Below, piece after piece: positions 39,504 through 48,119 of a stretch of 64,000 bases of DNA. Source of the DNA: Treponema_I sp045616125 (GTDB taxonomy: Bacteria > Spirochaetota > Spirochaetia > Treponematales > Treponemataceae); the NCBI GenBank assembly GCA_045616125.1, contig JAZLGC010000067.1:1-64000 (forward strand), in the 5' to 3' direction. Within the stretch, counting starts at the first letter, position 1, and the number at the start of each line of letters is the position of its first letter. The translations under genes were made by a program, and so were the position numbers. The notes beneath the pieces are model-generated. The model had not been told where the DNA came from, searched no databases, and saw only the letters and a list, made by a program, of their open reading frames with translations.

Positions 39504-42289
39504 TGAACGCACTGAAATTTCAGAATGACGCAATAGAAGAATTGATTTCAAAATTCAAAACACTTTATAAAACTCAGCCCGACAGTTTTGAAAACACACC
39601 AAAAATCATTTTAAAGGCACCGACAGGAAGCGGAAAAACATTTATGACGGAAAGCTTCATTCACCGTCTGGCAGCTCAACCGGATTTTAACGAAGACGTT
39701 GCCTTTGTGTGGATGACCTGTTCCGATACTCTGGCAATGCAAAGCCGCGACAAATTCTACGAATATTTTTCACCGAATCTTAATTCAAGACTTTTGACAG
39801 CCAGTGACATTGAGCAAAATGAATTCCTATTAAAAAACGATATCCTGTTTTCAAACTGGCAGAAATACAACATCAGCAAAGATAAATTTGACAAACGTAC
39901 TCTACGCCGCCCGGAAGATGAGCGCAAGCTGAAGGAAAATGGCTTTTATTTTGATGACCTGATTGAAAATACAAAAAATCAGGGACGGCAGATTGTCCTT
40001 TTGATAGATGAAAGCCACGCGTATGATTCAAAACTTGCGGAAGAATCGGTAATCAAAACCATTGAGCCAAAAATCATAATAAAAATTTCTGCAACTCCAT
40101 TTAAGAACGATTCAGAAAAAAAGGATTTTTATGCCCAGAAAGGAATGGGCCATGCAGAAATTGTGGAAATAAAAAGAGAATCGGTAATTGCGGAAGGCCT
40201 TATCAAGGAATCAATTGTCAGCCAGACAGAAGAAGACATTATGAACTATAAAGTTCCTGATGAAGACATTGAAAAACTTCTTTTGACACTGGCAATTGAA
40301 AAGCAAAAGCAGGTTCGTGAAGAATGGCAAAAACTTGGATTCAATATAAATCCGCTTGTAATGATTCAGCTTCCCAATGATTCAAAGACAAAAACTGCAA
40401 ACGAAATTGAAAGCAAGAAAACTCGTGTTCTGCAGATCCTTAAGGATTTGGGAATTGAAGAAACCAAAATCGCTACCCGTCTGCAGGAAACAACGGAACG
40501 AATGAACGACATTACACAGAATGACAGTCCGATAGAGTTTCTTCTGTTCAAACTGGCAGCTGCAACAGGATGGGATTGTCCCCGTGCTCATATTCTTGTC
40601 CGGTATCGTGAAATTAAATCAGAAAGTTTTGAAACTCAGACTTTGGGAAGAATTTTACGAATGCCTGTGGTAAAGAAAGATTTTAACAATCAGCTTTTGC
40701 AGACCGGCTATCTGTACACAAACTTTCCAAAAAGCACCGTTCATATTCCAGAGGAAACAAATGAGAATAAAGCAAAGGTAAATCACACGCAGCTGGATGT
40801 TACAGTCAAAAAATCTATTTTACAGGAGCAAAATAATAAGGCTATTGAGGATCTGTTTACGGAAGTTTCTGTTGCTGAAAATGTAAAGGGAAACTCTGAA
40901 AATGAAATAAAGGCAGCTTTTGAAAAGACCGTTTCTGACTTGGAATTTATTACTTCCCAAGTGAAAAGCGACAGCGAAAAACATAATGCTGCGAAAATTG
41001 AGATTCACACAAAAATTGAAAGTCTGAAAAATGATGTGAACAAAATTGTATCTAAAGCAATTGAAAATGTTCCAGAGAATCAGAAAGAAACGGTTCAAAA
41101 TGAAGTTACAGCAAAACTGGATTTGATCATTCAGCAGACAGAAGAAATCGCTCTTGGAGAAAAAGAATCAGAGATTGTTCTTGACCCAATGTTGAAAACA
41201 GATTTTTTGAGTCGTGCAGATTACGGCGATTTGGGAAAAGTCAGCGAGTTCAGAAGATCATTTTTGAAATCCATGGACGGTTATTTTGGAATTGACTCAC
41301 ACCAGATGTATGATGCAGAAGAATTGAATAAAAAGCTTACTGCTAAAGGAGTGATTCTTGATTCCTCACTGAAACAGGAAATCATGGTCAACGCAAAATT
41401 CGTAAGTGAACAAGGTTCTGAAAACAGCGAAACCGGAAAAAACATTGACTATGAAACTGCACAAAGCAATGTGGAAGTGGCCTTTACGGAAATGTGCTAT
41501 GAAATTCTTACCACTCAAACGGAAGAAGACGCCAAGGTTGGTAACGTCGCCCGCTCCTGGGCCGCTTTTAGGCAGACGTTGCGGCTTTGGCTTACCAGAC
41601 ACGCTTTTAAACATTCCGATTATCTTTCGGCATACAAAATATTTTTAAACGATTGCAACAAAGCTTGCGTATTTAAAGCGGCAATTACCAATGCACTCAA
41701 AGAATACAGAAAAGTTCTGGATGAATTCATTACGGAGCGGGAAAATTCTTCAAGCGTATCTTTGCCATTCACAATCAAAACTCACTACTCATATACAGAT
41801 GAGTATGAAGTTTATGAGACTGCATCAAAAAGCTTTGTTCAGCCATTTTATTTGAAGAAAGACTACAATGGAAGAATTAACGAAACCAAATTCATTCAGT
41901 TCCTTGAAGACTCACCGAATGTGCTTCACTGGTTCAAAAATGGAGACAGTGGCAAAGACCATTTTGCAATCAAATATTTTGACTCCACAGAAAATCGAAA
42001 CAGACTTTTTTATCCAGACTGGTTTGTGATTCTGGATGACGGAAGAATCTGCATTCTTGACACTAAAGGCGGTAACACTGCTTCCTCTCAGGAAACAAAA
42101 GAAAAAGCAGAAGCATTGCATATGTACATTGAACAATTAAATTCCGTAAGTAAAAAAAGATACATCGGAGGAATTGTGGTGATTACAGCAGATGGCCAGA
42201 AGTATATTAATGATTCCAAAGAATATATCTATGATTCCAACAATTTATTGAATCACGGTTGGAAAACCCTGGCCTGGAAATCATTATAG
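39503..42289 (+). CDS. res: Type III restriction enzyme helicase-nuclease subunit (Res)
   Basis: A 928-residue SF2 helicase: motif I KAPTGSGKTFM (~residue 35), motif II as LLIDESHAYD (~170), motif III KISATPF, and motif VI-like ETQTLGRILRMPV. The C-terminal nuclease shows YPDWFVILDDGRICILDTKGG, a PD...DxK active site where the second acid is Asp. Together with Mod it makes an ATP-dependent restriction complex. Both genes appear complete and without frameshifts, so the system is probably active. Confidence 0.92.
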   Translation: MNALKFQNDAIEELISKFKTLYKTQPDSFENTPKIILKAPTGSGKTFMTESFIHRLAAQPDFNEDVAFVWMTCSDTLAMQSRDKFYEYFSPNLNSRLLTASDIEQNEFLLKNDILFSNWQKYNISKDKFDKRTLRRPEDERKLKENGFYFDDLIENTKNQGRQIVLLIDESHAYDSKLAEESVIKTIEPKIIIKISATPFKNDSEKKDFYAQKGMGHAEIVEIKRESVIAEGLIKESIVSQTEEDIMNYKVPDEDIEKLLLTLAIEKQKQVREEWQKLGFNINPLVMIQLPNDSKTKTANEIESKKTRVLQILKDLGIEETKIATRLQETTERMNDITQNDSPIEFLLFKLAAATGWDCPRAHILVRYREIKSESFETQTLGRILRMPVVKKDFNNQLLQTGYLYTNFPKSTVHIPEETNENKAKVNHTQLDVTVKKSILQEQNNKAIEDLFTEVSVAENVKGNSENEIKAAFEKTVSDLEFITSQVKSDSEKHNAAKIEIHTKIESLKNDVNKIVSKAIENVPENQKETVQNEVTAKLDLIIQQTEEIALGEKESEIVLDPMLKTDFLSRADYGDLGKVSEFRRSFLKSMDGYFGIDSHQMYDAEELNKKLTAKGVILDSSLKQEIMVNAKFVSEQGSENSETGKNIDYETAQSNVEVAFTEMCYEILTTQTEEDAKVGNVARSWAAFRQTLRLWLTRHAFKHSDYLSAYKIFLNDCNKACVFKAAITNALKEYRKVLDEFITERENSSSVSLPFTIKTHYSYTDEYEVYETASKSFVQPFYLKKDYNGRINETKFIQFLEDSPNVLHWFKNGDSGKDHFAIKYFDSTENRNRLFYPDWFVILDDGRICILDTKGGNTASSQETKEKAEALHMYIEQLNSVSKKRYIGGIVVITADGQKYINDSKEYIYDSNNLLNHGWKTLAWKSL

Positions 42290-42304
42290 TGTTACCTGTT
42301 ACAG

Positions 42305-42353
42305 CATCTTGTTTCGCAAATCTCAAAATTGCTCAATTTGGCGAAACAAGATG
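42305..42353. terminator. Long inverted repeat between res and the exonuclease gene
   Basis: A 13-bp perfect stem (CATCTTGTTTCGC at 42305-42317 with its complement at 42341-42353), extended inward by AAT/ATT after a mismatch. It lies between convergent genes and probably stops or protects both transcripts. No clear U-run follows on either strand. Confidence 0.5.
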
Positions 42354-42359
42354 TTTACA

Positions 42360-43259
42360 TCAAACATCTGCAAAATCAGGAATTGCAAGATCCCTACGGA
42401 GGTTCATGCGACAAAGAAACCAGAACCAGGTACGCACCGGTATCTGATACCGCACACAGAACGATTTAGGGAAATGTTTTTTCACAAATCGTGAAAGGAT
42501 ATCGTCAGCTCCCCGTTGAGTTTCTGCATATTCTTCGACCGAAGACTTGGCGACTACCGTTTTTCGCATATATTTTTCTTTCAGCTCTTCAGGCACATAC
42601 GACGCAAAAGAACAGGTTTCTTCATAATTCAGTTGATACAGATTGTCATTTTCAATATGAATAGTTATCGCTTTTCCATAAACCAAAGCACTATCCGGAT
42701 TAAAATTGCGTTCTCCCGACATTTTTTTCAGGATTCGGGCAGTATTTAAGGCATCGCCTAAAGCCGAATGACGCTGCCCCTTAAATGAACACCCCATTAA
42801 CCGCAATGCTCCATCCAGAGAAAGAGCACTGCCACTTCCTACTGCACTATCAACAAGTTGCTGTAGATCTATAAAGCTTTTGAGTGGCTTCATATATCTA
42901 TTTTGATAGCCATATTTTACCCACAATTCATCCCATAACTGGATAAAATCACTGTTACTCCAACAGAACACTTTGACAGGTTCCCTGCCCACCCAGGAAA
43001 GATATTTTTCCCATGAAATATCAAGAGAATCTGCAGATTCAAGGGAAGCATCGGTGATGCCAGTAAGTTGCTCAATAAATGGAGTTACCGTACAAAATTG
43101 AGGCTTAACAGGAATTTCAATGCAACTCAGATAGCGGAACTGTTCATCCAGCAATACCGCCCCAAGCTGAATAATTTCATGACGCAATCCATGCAGATTC
43201 CGTCTTTGTTTTCTGTCAACTGTTTCAGTCATTTCTATATCTATGCATACATACTTCAC
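42360..43259 (-). CDS. DEDDh-type 3'-5' exonuclease domain protein
   Basis: A 299-residue protein read from GTG 43259 (AAAGGAG upstream). The exonuclease motifs are YVCIDIEMTET (Exo I, D-x-E), EIIQLGAVLLD, SNSDFIQLWDELWVK (Exo II Asp) and HSALGDALNTARIL (Exo III, His and Asp), all in residues 1-175. This resembles KapD/ERI-1-type exonucleases. The C-terminal ~120 residues are unassigned. The substrate could be RNA or DNA ends. Confidence 0.85.
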   Translation of the reverse strand: MKYVCIDIEMTETVDRKQRRNLHGLRHEIIQLGAVLLDEQFRYLSCIEIPVKPQFCTVTPFIEQLTGITDASLESADSLDISWEKYLSWVGREPVKVFCWSNSDFIQLWDELWVKYGYQNRYMKPLKSFIDLQQLVDSAVGSGSALSLDGALRLMGCSFKGQRHSALGDALNTARILKKMSGERNFNPDSALVYGKAITIHIENDNLYQLNYEETCSFASYVPEELKEKYMRKTVVAKSSVEEYAETQRGADDILSRFVKKHFPKSFCVRYQIPVRTWFWFLCRMNLRRDLAIPDFADV

Positions 43260-43484
43260 GCCACTCTCCTTTCTGCAACCTGCAGCTATGTAAATGGTAA
43301 CAGAAAAGCAGTGACATCACAGTGACATACACTAAAAAAAGCAACCGGCATAACGTATGCAAATATCTGATAAACGGTGTTATGTATTCGATATCATTCT
43401 CAATTATTTTTTCAAGATACACTTGATACACAAATCTATGCTGAATATTTAATCTTCTTGAAAAAAGTCCTGACAGATTTCCGA

Positions 43485-43640
43485 CTAAAGCCTCATATGG
43501 CGGTGGGGCTGATAGTTTTATCGCAGTAGCGCTGTGAAAGGCGGCGGAGCCGGCCACCGGAGCGATCATGGCGAGTGAGGAGGCTGAAGCGATAGCGGAA
43601 CCTGGAACATAGCGACGGCACTGTTGTGCCGGACTGCCCT
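43485..43640. other. GC-rich block in an otherwise AT-rich gap
   Basis: The 609-bp gap 43260-43868 has no gene that I can support. This part is much richer in G and C than its surroundings (GGCGGCGGAGCCGGCCACCG within it) and contains a CGGCAC-TGTT-GTGCCG hairpin near 43607-43622. One long minus-strand frame crosses it but starts and ends inside unrelated sequence. It may be a dispersed repeat or remnant; nothing else in the window matches it. Confidence 0.4.
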
Positions 43641-43659
43641 TGTATATCGTTACATGCAT

Positions 43660-43691
43660 AAAAAAAGGTGGCTGCACAACGTACAGCCACC
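43660..43691 (-). terminator. Intrinsic terminator of the mmsB-containing operon
   Basis: On the minus strand GGTGGCTG, a 9-nt loop, CAGCCACC and a run of seven T. It lies about 180 bp beyond the mmsB stop, so the operon mRNA has a long structured 3' UTR. Confidence 0.8.
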
Positions 43692-43709
43692 CACACGTAA
43701 AGGAGGAGA

Positions 43710-43842
43710 TTCGGTTTTTACCGAACGGGTTTGATGGGAGCTACCCACCTATGAAAAAGATTCTTGCTCTTTCTAATCAAACTTTAATACGGCTGGTCAA
43801 GGCACGTACGCCTTCGGCTATCTCAAGGCCTTGACTCAGCCG
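43710..43842 (-). other. Structured 3' UTR of mmsB with alternative hairpins
   Basis: Two further hairpins precede the terminator. One is TTCGGT-TTTT-ACCGAA at 43710-43725. The other is a large stem pairing CGGCTG.GTCAAGGC (43790-43803) with GCCTTGAC.CAGCCG (43828-43842). The AAGGC at 43799-43803 can instead pair with GCCTT at 43810-43814, so two exclusive folds are possible. This may protect the mRNA 3' end. Confidence 0.5.
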
Positions 43843-43868
43843 TGTTTGCGGTGTATCGCTTTGCGATT

Positions 43869-45059
43869 TTACACCTTAATACGTCTAGCGCGGATATCGA
43901 ACAGGACTGCTGCAATCAGTACGATACCTTTTACGATGTACTGGTACGAGATACCGATGTTCATCAGGTTCATACCGTTCTGCAGTGAAGACATTACCAG
44001 CGCACCAATAATGGTACCGGTTACTTTACCAACACCACCGTTTGCAGAAACACCACCTACATAACTTGATGCAATGGCATCCATTTCAAATGCGTTACCG
44101 GCAGTGGTAGTTGCTGACTGCAGACGGGCAGTAAACAGAACACCGGCAAGACCAGAAAGCATACCCATTGAAGCGTATACAAACATGGTTACTTTGCGAA
44201 CTGAAATACCTGAAAGTTCAGCTGCTTCCGGGTTACCACCAATGGCGTAGATATGACGCCCCAGTACGGTATTGCTCATGAAATAGGCATAGATAGCCAG
44301 TACAACCAGTACGATTACTACTGTCCATGAAATACCGTGGTACAGAGCGATTTTGGTCGTAAAGAACAGAATCAAGGCGCTCATGAACACCAGTTTGATG
44401 ATGAACATATCAAGTGGGCTGTCCTGCAGGTGGTACTTTTTCTTGTTTCTGCGGGCATTGATTTCAGTTGCAATAAGGAATGCAACAAGAGCAACTCCCA
44501 GAATCATGGTCAGAATATGAATGTTTGAGCCATGGAATGGGTCAGGAATAAAGCCATTACCCAGCGCATTGTAGGCAGCATTCTTAACGATGATGGTACC
44601 GGTTCCTTCGGTTACACGGAGCAGGGCACCGCGGAAAATGAACATACCGGCAAGGGTTACTACGAAAGCTGGAACTTCAAGGATTGCAATGAGCCAGCCC
44701 TGATAAATACCGATTAAAAGCCCGATGATCAGAGCGATAACTACGACCATAACAGCAAGCCATGGAGAATCAGCAAAGGCAGATCCGGCATCGGCATAGT
44801 GTTTCATGACGATGGCAGTAATGGCACCGGTGAAGCCGGCAGCAAAACCAACGGAAAGGTCGATTCTCAGGATAATGAGAACCAGAGTCATACCGATGGC
44901 AAGAACGGCAACATAACCGGTCTGATCAAACAGGTTTGACAGGTTACGGGGAGTCATGAAGATACCGCCGGTAGTTGCGGTAAAGAACAGCATTACAGCC
45001 ATCAGTGCAACGAACATACCGTACTGACGGGCATTTGTTTTTATTTCTCTAAAGTTCAT
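43869..45059 (-). CDS. mmsB: Multiple-monosaccharide ABC transporter permease
   Basis: A 396-residue permease of the MglC/XylH/GguB group with about ten membrane segments (e.g. MFVALMAVMLFFTAT, VAVLAIGMTLVLIILRIDLS, AFVVTLAGMFIFRGAL). The LSVGFAAGFTGAITAI and GNPEAAELSGISVRKV loops are family hallmarks, the latter docking the ATPase. It forms the membrane channel for sugars such as xylose, glucose or galactose. It follows mmsA closely. Confidence 0.9.
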   Translation of the reverse strand: MNFREIKTNARQYGMFVALMAVMLFFTATTGGIFMTPRNLSNLFDQTGYVAVLAIGMTLVLIILRIDLSVGFAAGFTGAITAIVMKHYADAGSAFADSPWLAVMVVVIALIIGLLIGIYQGWLIAILEVPAFVVTLAGMFIFRGALLRVTEGTGTIIVKNAAYNALGNGFIPDPFHGSNIHILTMILGVALVAFLIATEINARRNKKKYHLQDSPLDMFIIKLVFMSALILFFTTKIALYHGISWTVVIVLVVLAIYAYFMSNTVLGRHIYAIGGNPEAAELSGISVRKVTMFVYASMGMLSGLAGVLFTARLQSATTTAGNAFEMDAIASSYVGGVSANGGVGKVTGTIIGALVMSSLQNGMNLMNIGISYQYIVKGIVLIAAVLFDIRARRIKV

Positions 45060-45078
45060 TTTGTCACTTCCTTACACA

Positions 45079-46599
45079 TTAGTTTTCTGTTGCAAGCCGC
45101 ATGATATTTTCCTGAGTAGCTTCTGCTCCACTCATTTCACCGGCTACTACACCACCGGATACAACGCAGATACGGTCAGCCATTCCAAGAACTTCAGGCA
45201 GTTCAGAAGAAATCATGATGATACTCATACCCTGCTCTACCAGCTGGTTCATCAGGGTATAGATTTCGTACTTGGCACCTACGTCGATACCGCGGGTTGG
45301 CTCATCAAGAATGAGGATTTCCGGACGGCTCATCATCCATTTGGCTAGGGAAACTTTCTGCTGATTACCACCGGAAAGTTTGTTAACCGGGCTATCGATG
45401 CTGGGTGTTTTAATGTGCAGGTCTTTTACATACTGTGCACTTTCTACAATTTCCTTGTTTTTATCCAGAACGCCCCGTTTAACCAGCTGCTTCAAAGAAG
45501 CAATGGTAATATTCTGCTTTACGTCCTGCAAAAGTATCAGGCCGTTACCTTTCCGGTCTTCTGAAACGTAGGCAAAACCAGCATCAATGGCTTCTTTTGG
45601 ATGTTTGAAACTTACTTTCTTTCCATGGAGGTATGCTTCGCCTTCAACTTTGTACTTACGTGGGTTACCGAACAGACTCAGTGCAAATTCAGTACGGCCG
45701 GCACCCATAAGGCCTGCAAGTCCCAGGATCTCACCGCGGCGCAGCTGCAGGTTCAAGCCTTTCAAAAGCTGACGGCTTACAGCGTAGTCGTAAACTTTCC
45801 AGTCTTTTACTTCAAGTACCACTTCGCCAATATCAATCTTTTCACGTTTTGGATATATATTCTTTATTTCACGGCCAACCATCTGGCGGATAATCAACTC
45901 TTCGGTAAGATCCTTACGATCTATGGTTCCGATAGAATGTCCGTCACGGAGTACAGTTACCGTGTCTGCAATTTTCAGAACTTCTTTTAATTTATGAGAA
46001 ATCATGATACAGGTAACACCCTGAGCTTTAAGGTTCAGGATAAGCTGCAGAAGATTCTCACTGTCATCCTCGTTCAATGATGAAGTTGGTTCATCAAGAA
46101 TCAGGATATTAATATTTTTGCTTAATGCTTTTGCAATTTCAACCAGCTGCTGTTTACCGGTACCAAGATCTTTTACTTTTGCACCTGGGTCTACATCAAG
46201 ACCAACTTTTTTCAGCTGTTCCTGTGCGCTGATAATGGTTTTGTTCCAGTCAATAGCACCGGTAGACGTCCGGATTTCGTGACCCATATAGATGTTTTCA
46301 TATACGGTCAATTCCGGAATCAGTGCCAGTTCCTGATAAATAATGGCAAGACCGGCATTTTCGCTGTCTTTAATGTTTTTGTACTGCTGTACCTGGCCAT
46401 TAATCAAAACCTGGCCATCGTAGGTTCCATACGGATATACTCCGGAAAGAACCTTCATCAGTGTTGATTTTCCGGCGCCGTTTTCACCTACCAGAAAATG
46501 TACTTCACCCTTTTTTACCTTAAAGGTTACATCATCAAGGGCCTTAACACCGGGGAATTCTTTTGTTATGTGAGCCATTTCAAGAATTATGTCGCTCAT
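45079..46599 (-). CDS. mmsA: Multiple-monosaccharide ABC transporter ATPase (double nucleotide-binding domain)
   Basis: The 506-residue tandem ATPase is of the XylG/MglA/GguA type. Domain 1 has Walker A VGENGAGKST, a signature-like DLGTGKQQLVEIAKAL and Walker B ILILDEPTSSL. Domain 2 has a degenerate GLMGAGRTEFAL P-loop, signature LSGGNQQKVSLAK and ILILDEPTRGID. The GTYDGQ insert in domain 1 is typical of the XylG/MmsA branch. It energises the importer with mmsB and chvE. Confidence 0.93.
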   Translation of the reverse strand: MSDIILEMAHITKEFPGVKALDDVTFKVKKGEVHFLVGENGAGKSTLMKVLSGVYPYGTYDGQVLINGQVQQYKNIKDSENAGLAIIYQELALIPELTVYENIYMGHEIRTSTGAIDWNKTIISAQEQLKKVGLDVDPGAKVKDLGTGKQQLVEIAKALSKNINILILDEPTSSLNEDDSENLLQLILNLKAQGVTCIMISHKLKEVLKIADTVTVLRDGHSIGTIDRKDLTEELIIRQMVGREIKNIYPKREKIDIGEVVLEVKDWKVYDYAVSRQLLKGLNLQLRRGEILGLAGLMGAGRTEFALSLFGNPRKYKVEGEAYLHGKKVSFKHPKEAIDAGFAYVSEDRKGNGLILLQDVKQNITIASLKQLVKRGVLDKNKEIVESAQYVKDLHIKTPSIDSPVNKLSGGNQQKVSLAKWMMSRPEILILDEPTRGIDVGAKYEIYTLMNQLVEQGMSIIMISSELPEVLGMADRICVVSGGVVAGEMSGAEATQENIMRLATEN

Positions 46600-46636
46600 T
46601 TTGTATTTGCCCCTCTTTTCGTTTTTATGACAAGAA

Positions 46637-46695
46637 GGATCAGTGAGCCTGTCGAACTGTCCGTTCGGCCCCTTCGACGGGCTCAGGGATCCTTC
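46637..46695. repeat. Dispersed repeat family B between chvE and mmsA
   Basis: AGTGAGCCTGTCGAACTGTCC facing CCCTTCGACGGGCTCAGGGA: two inverted copies that can pair as one hairpin in the chvE-mmsA intercistronic mRNA, a place where binding-protein mRNAs are often stabilised. Confidence 0.8.
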
Positions 46696-46713
46696 CTGAC
46701 TATTTTTTTAATC

Positions 46714-47808
46714 TTAGTGTTTCAGAGACCAGTCTGGGTTAGCTTCTTCAAGCAGTCTTACGTTGTCTTTGGTGATTACGGTTACTGCAGTCTGTTTTGC
46801 AGCTACCTGTTTTTTACCGTTGTCATAAGAAGCAGCAGTTGCTGGTTTTTTACCTGCCAGAATTTCTTCTGCCATTGCAACAGCGTCAGCTGAAAGGATT
46901 GCAGTGTTCTTCCATACGGTCATGGTCTGTTTTCCGTCGATAATGTACTGAGCAGAAGCCATTTCAGCATCCTGTCCGGTAATTACATATGCAGTTACAT
47001 CTGGGTCTTTAGCGAATTCGTCAGCGATTGCACGAGCGGTACCATCGTTTGGAGCCAGGATGAAACAGTCACCTTTATCTGCAGCTTTTGCAACAGTCAG
47101 GTTATCTGCAGCCTTTTTCTTTGCAACATCAAAGTTCCAGTCAGTAGTTACCTGGTTGATGATGTCTGCAATTTCAGAACGGCTCAGGTCTTTTTTACCA
47201 GAGAGTGCAACAGCTTTGTCAGAGTTTTTGATTACGAAAGTACCATCAGCAATTTTTGGCTGCAGAACTGACCATGCACCTTCAAAGAAGATGAATGCGT
47301 TGTTGTCTGATGCAGCACCAGCATACAGGTACAGAGAGTTACCTTTTGATCCGGCTTTTACGTTATCGATAAGGAACTGACCCTGTGCAACACCTACGCT
47401 GAATGAATCGAAGGTTACATAGTAGTCAACGGCAGCAGTATCAGTAATCAGGCGGTCATAGCAGATTACGGTTACGCCGTCTTTTTTAGCAGCTTCTACA
47501 GCAGCGGCAGCAGCAGCACCGTCGTGTGGACAGATAATAAGAACTTCAATACCCTTGTTCAGAAGAGCTTCTACGTTCTGTTTTTCTTTGTTTGAGTCAC
47601 CCTGGCTGAACAGGAGCTGAACAGATGCTTTACCTTCCAGAAGTTTCAGGAATGAAGTTTCATCCTGAATCCAACGTGGTTCATCTTTAGTAGGGAGTAC
47701 AACACCTACTTTAACTTTTGACGATTCTTTAGCACCGCCGGCGAATGCCATGGTAGCTACCATCATCAGTGCAAGTACACTGAAAACAACTTTTGCCATT
47801 CTTTTCAT
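46714..47808 (-). CDS. chvE: Multiple-monosaccharide ABC transporter substrate-binding protein
   Basis: This 364-residue periplasmic protein starts at ATG 47808 (AGGAG, 8-nt spacing). The signal peptide is KVVFSVLALMMVATMAFAGG; the mature start GGAKESSKVKVGVVLPTKDE matches ChvE/XylF-type proteins. Ligand-pocket segments include CYDRLITDTAAVDYYVTFDS and ILAPNDGTARAIADEF, and VITGQDAEMASAQYI is the xylose-binding-type hinge. It captures aldoses for MmsAB. A gap with control sites and repeats separates it from the sensing operon upstream. Confidence 0.93.
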   Translation of the reverse strand: MKRMAKVVFSVLALMMVATMAFAGGAKESSKVKVGVVLPTKDEPRWIQDETSFLKLLEGKASVQLLFSQGDSNKEKQNVEALLNKGIEVLIICPHDGAAAAAAVEAAKKDGVTVICYDRLITDTAAVDYYVTFDSFSVGVAQGQFLIDNVKAGSKGNSLYLYAGAASDNNAFIFFEGAWSVLQPKIADGTFVIKNSDKAVALSGKKDLSRSEIADIINQVTTDWNFDVAKKKAADNLTVAKAADKGDCFILAPNDGTARAIADEFAKDPDVTAYVITGQDAEMASAQYIIDGKQTMTVWKNTAILSADAVAMAEEILAGKKPATAASYDNGKKQVAAKQTAVTVITKDNVRLLEEANPDWSLKH

Positions 47809-47990
47809 AATGGTTTCTCCTTTTTCTGAACGGAGACTTAACATCACCGTTCCTTAGTACTGTTTCAGTATAGGAGAGAGCCATTTGCCGTGCGTGGCGT
47901 TTTTCTAGACGATTTTTAGAAGTGTAGTACACAAAAAGGAGAAATTTATACGAAAAAAAGGAGAATTTTTTACGAACAGGGAAAAATTTG
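47809..47990 (-). promoter_or_regulatory. chvE-mmsA-mmsB promoter region
   Basis: On the minus strand TATACT lies at 47867-47862, about 55 nt upstream of the ATG. The -35 area is poor, as expected for a promoter that needs an activator. Upstream are 22-bp-spaced direct repeats (separate entry). The 311-bp gap 47809-48119 also holds a family A repeat cluster and no gene. Confidence 0.5.
47938..47976. promoter_or_regulatory. Two direct repeats 22 bp apart upstream of chvE
   Basis: GGAGAAATTTATACGAA (47938-47954) and GGAGAATTTTTTACGAA (47960-47976) match at 15 of 17 positions and start 22 bp apart, with a weaker third GGGAAAAATTT at about the same period. Direct repeats at about two helical turns are the usual sites of AraC-type regulators such as the YesN-like protein encoded at 49250, so these are its likely activator sites. 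Confidence 0.55.
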
Positions 47991-48010
47991 GCAACAAAAA
48001 AGTACTAAGG

Positions 48011-48111
48011 GAGATGCTGAAACAAGTTCAGCATGACAGTATCGTCTTGTCATCCTGAAACAAGTTCAGTATGACAGAATCGGCTTGTCATCCCGAACTT
48101 GTTTCGGGATC
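48011..48111. repeat. Dispersed repeat family A cluster
   Basis: Three spaced copies: GATGCTGAAACAAGTTCAGC, a second CCTGAAACAAGTTCAG, and a third CCCGAACTTGTTTCGGGATC. Each is a self-complementary hairpin. The cluster ends 9 nt before the stop of the sugar-binding lipoprotein gene. Confidence 0.8.
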
Positions 48112-48119
48112 TTTTTGTA

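Noticed and set aside
43225..43677. 150-residue minus-strand frame
   Set aside because: It overlaps the exonuclease start, mixes a GC-rich block with AT-rich sequence, has no ribosome site and no protein-like pattern.
43751..43834. 27-codon plus-strand frame starting MKKILALSNQ
   Set aside because: It lies within the structured 3' UTR of mmsB, ends inside its large hairpin and has no properly spaced ribosome site.
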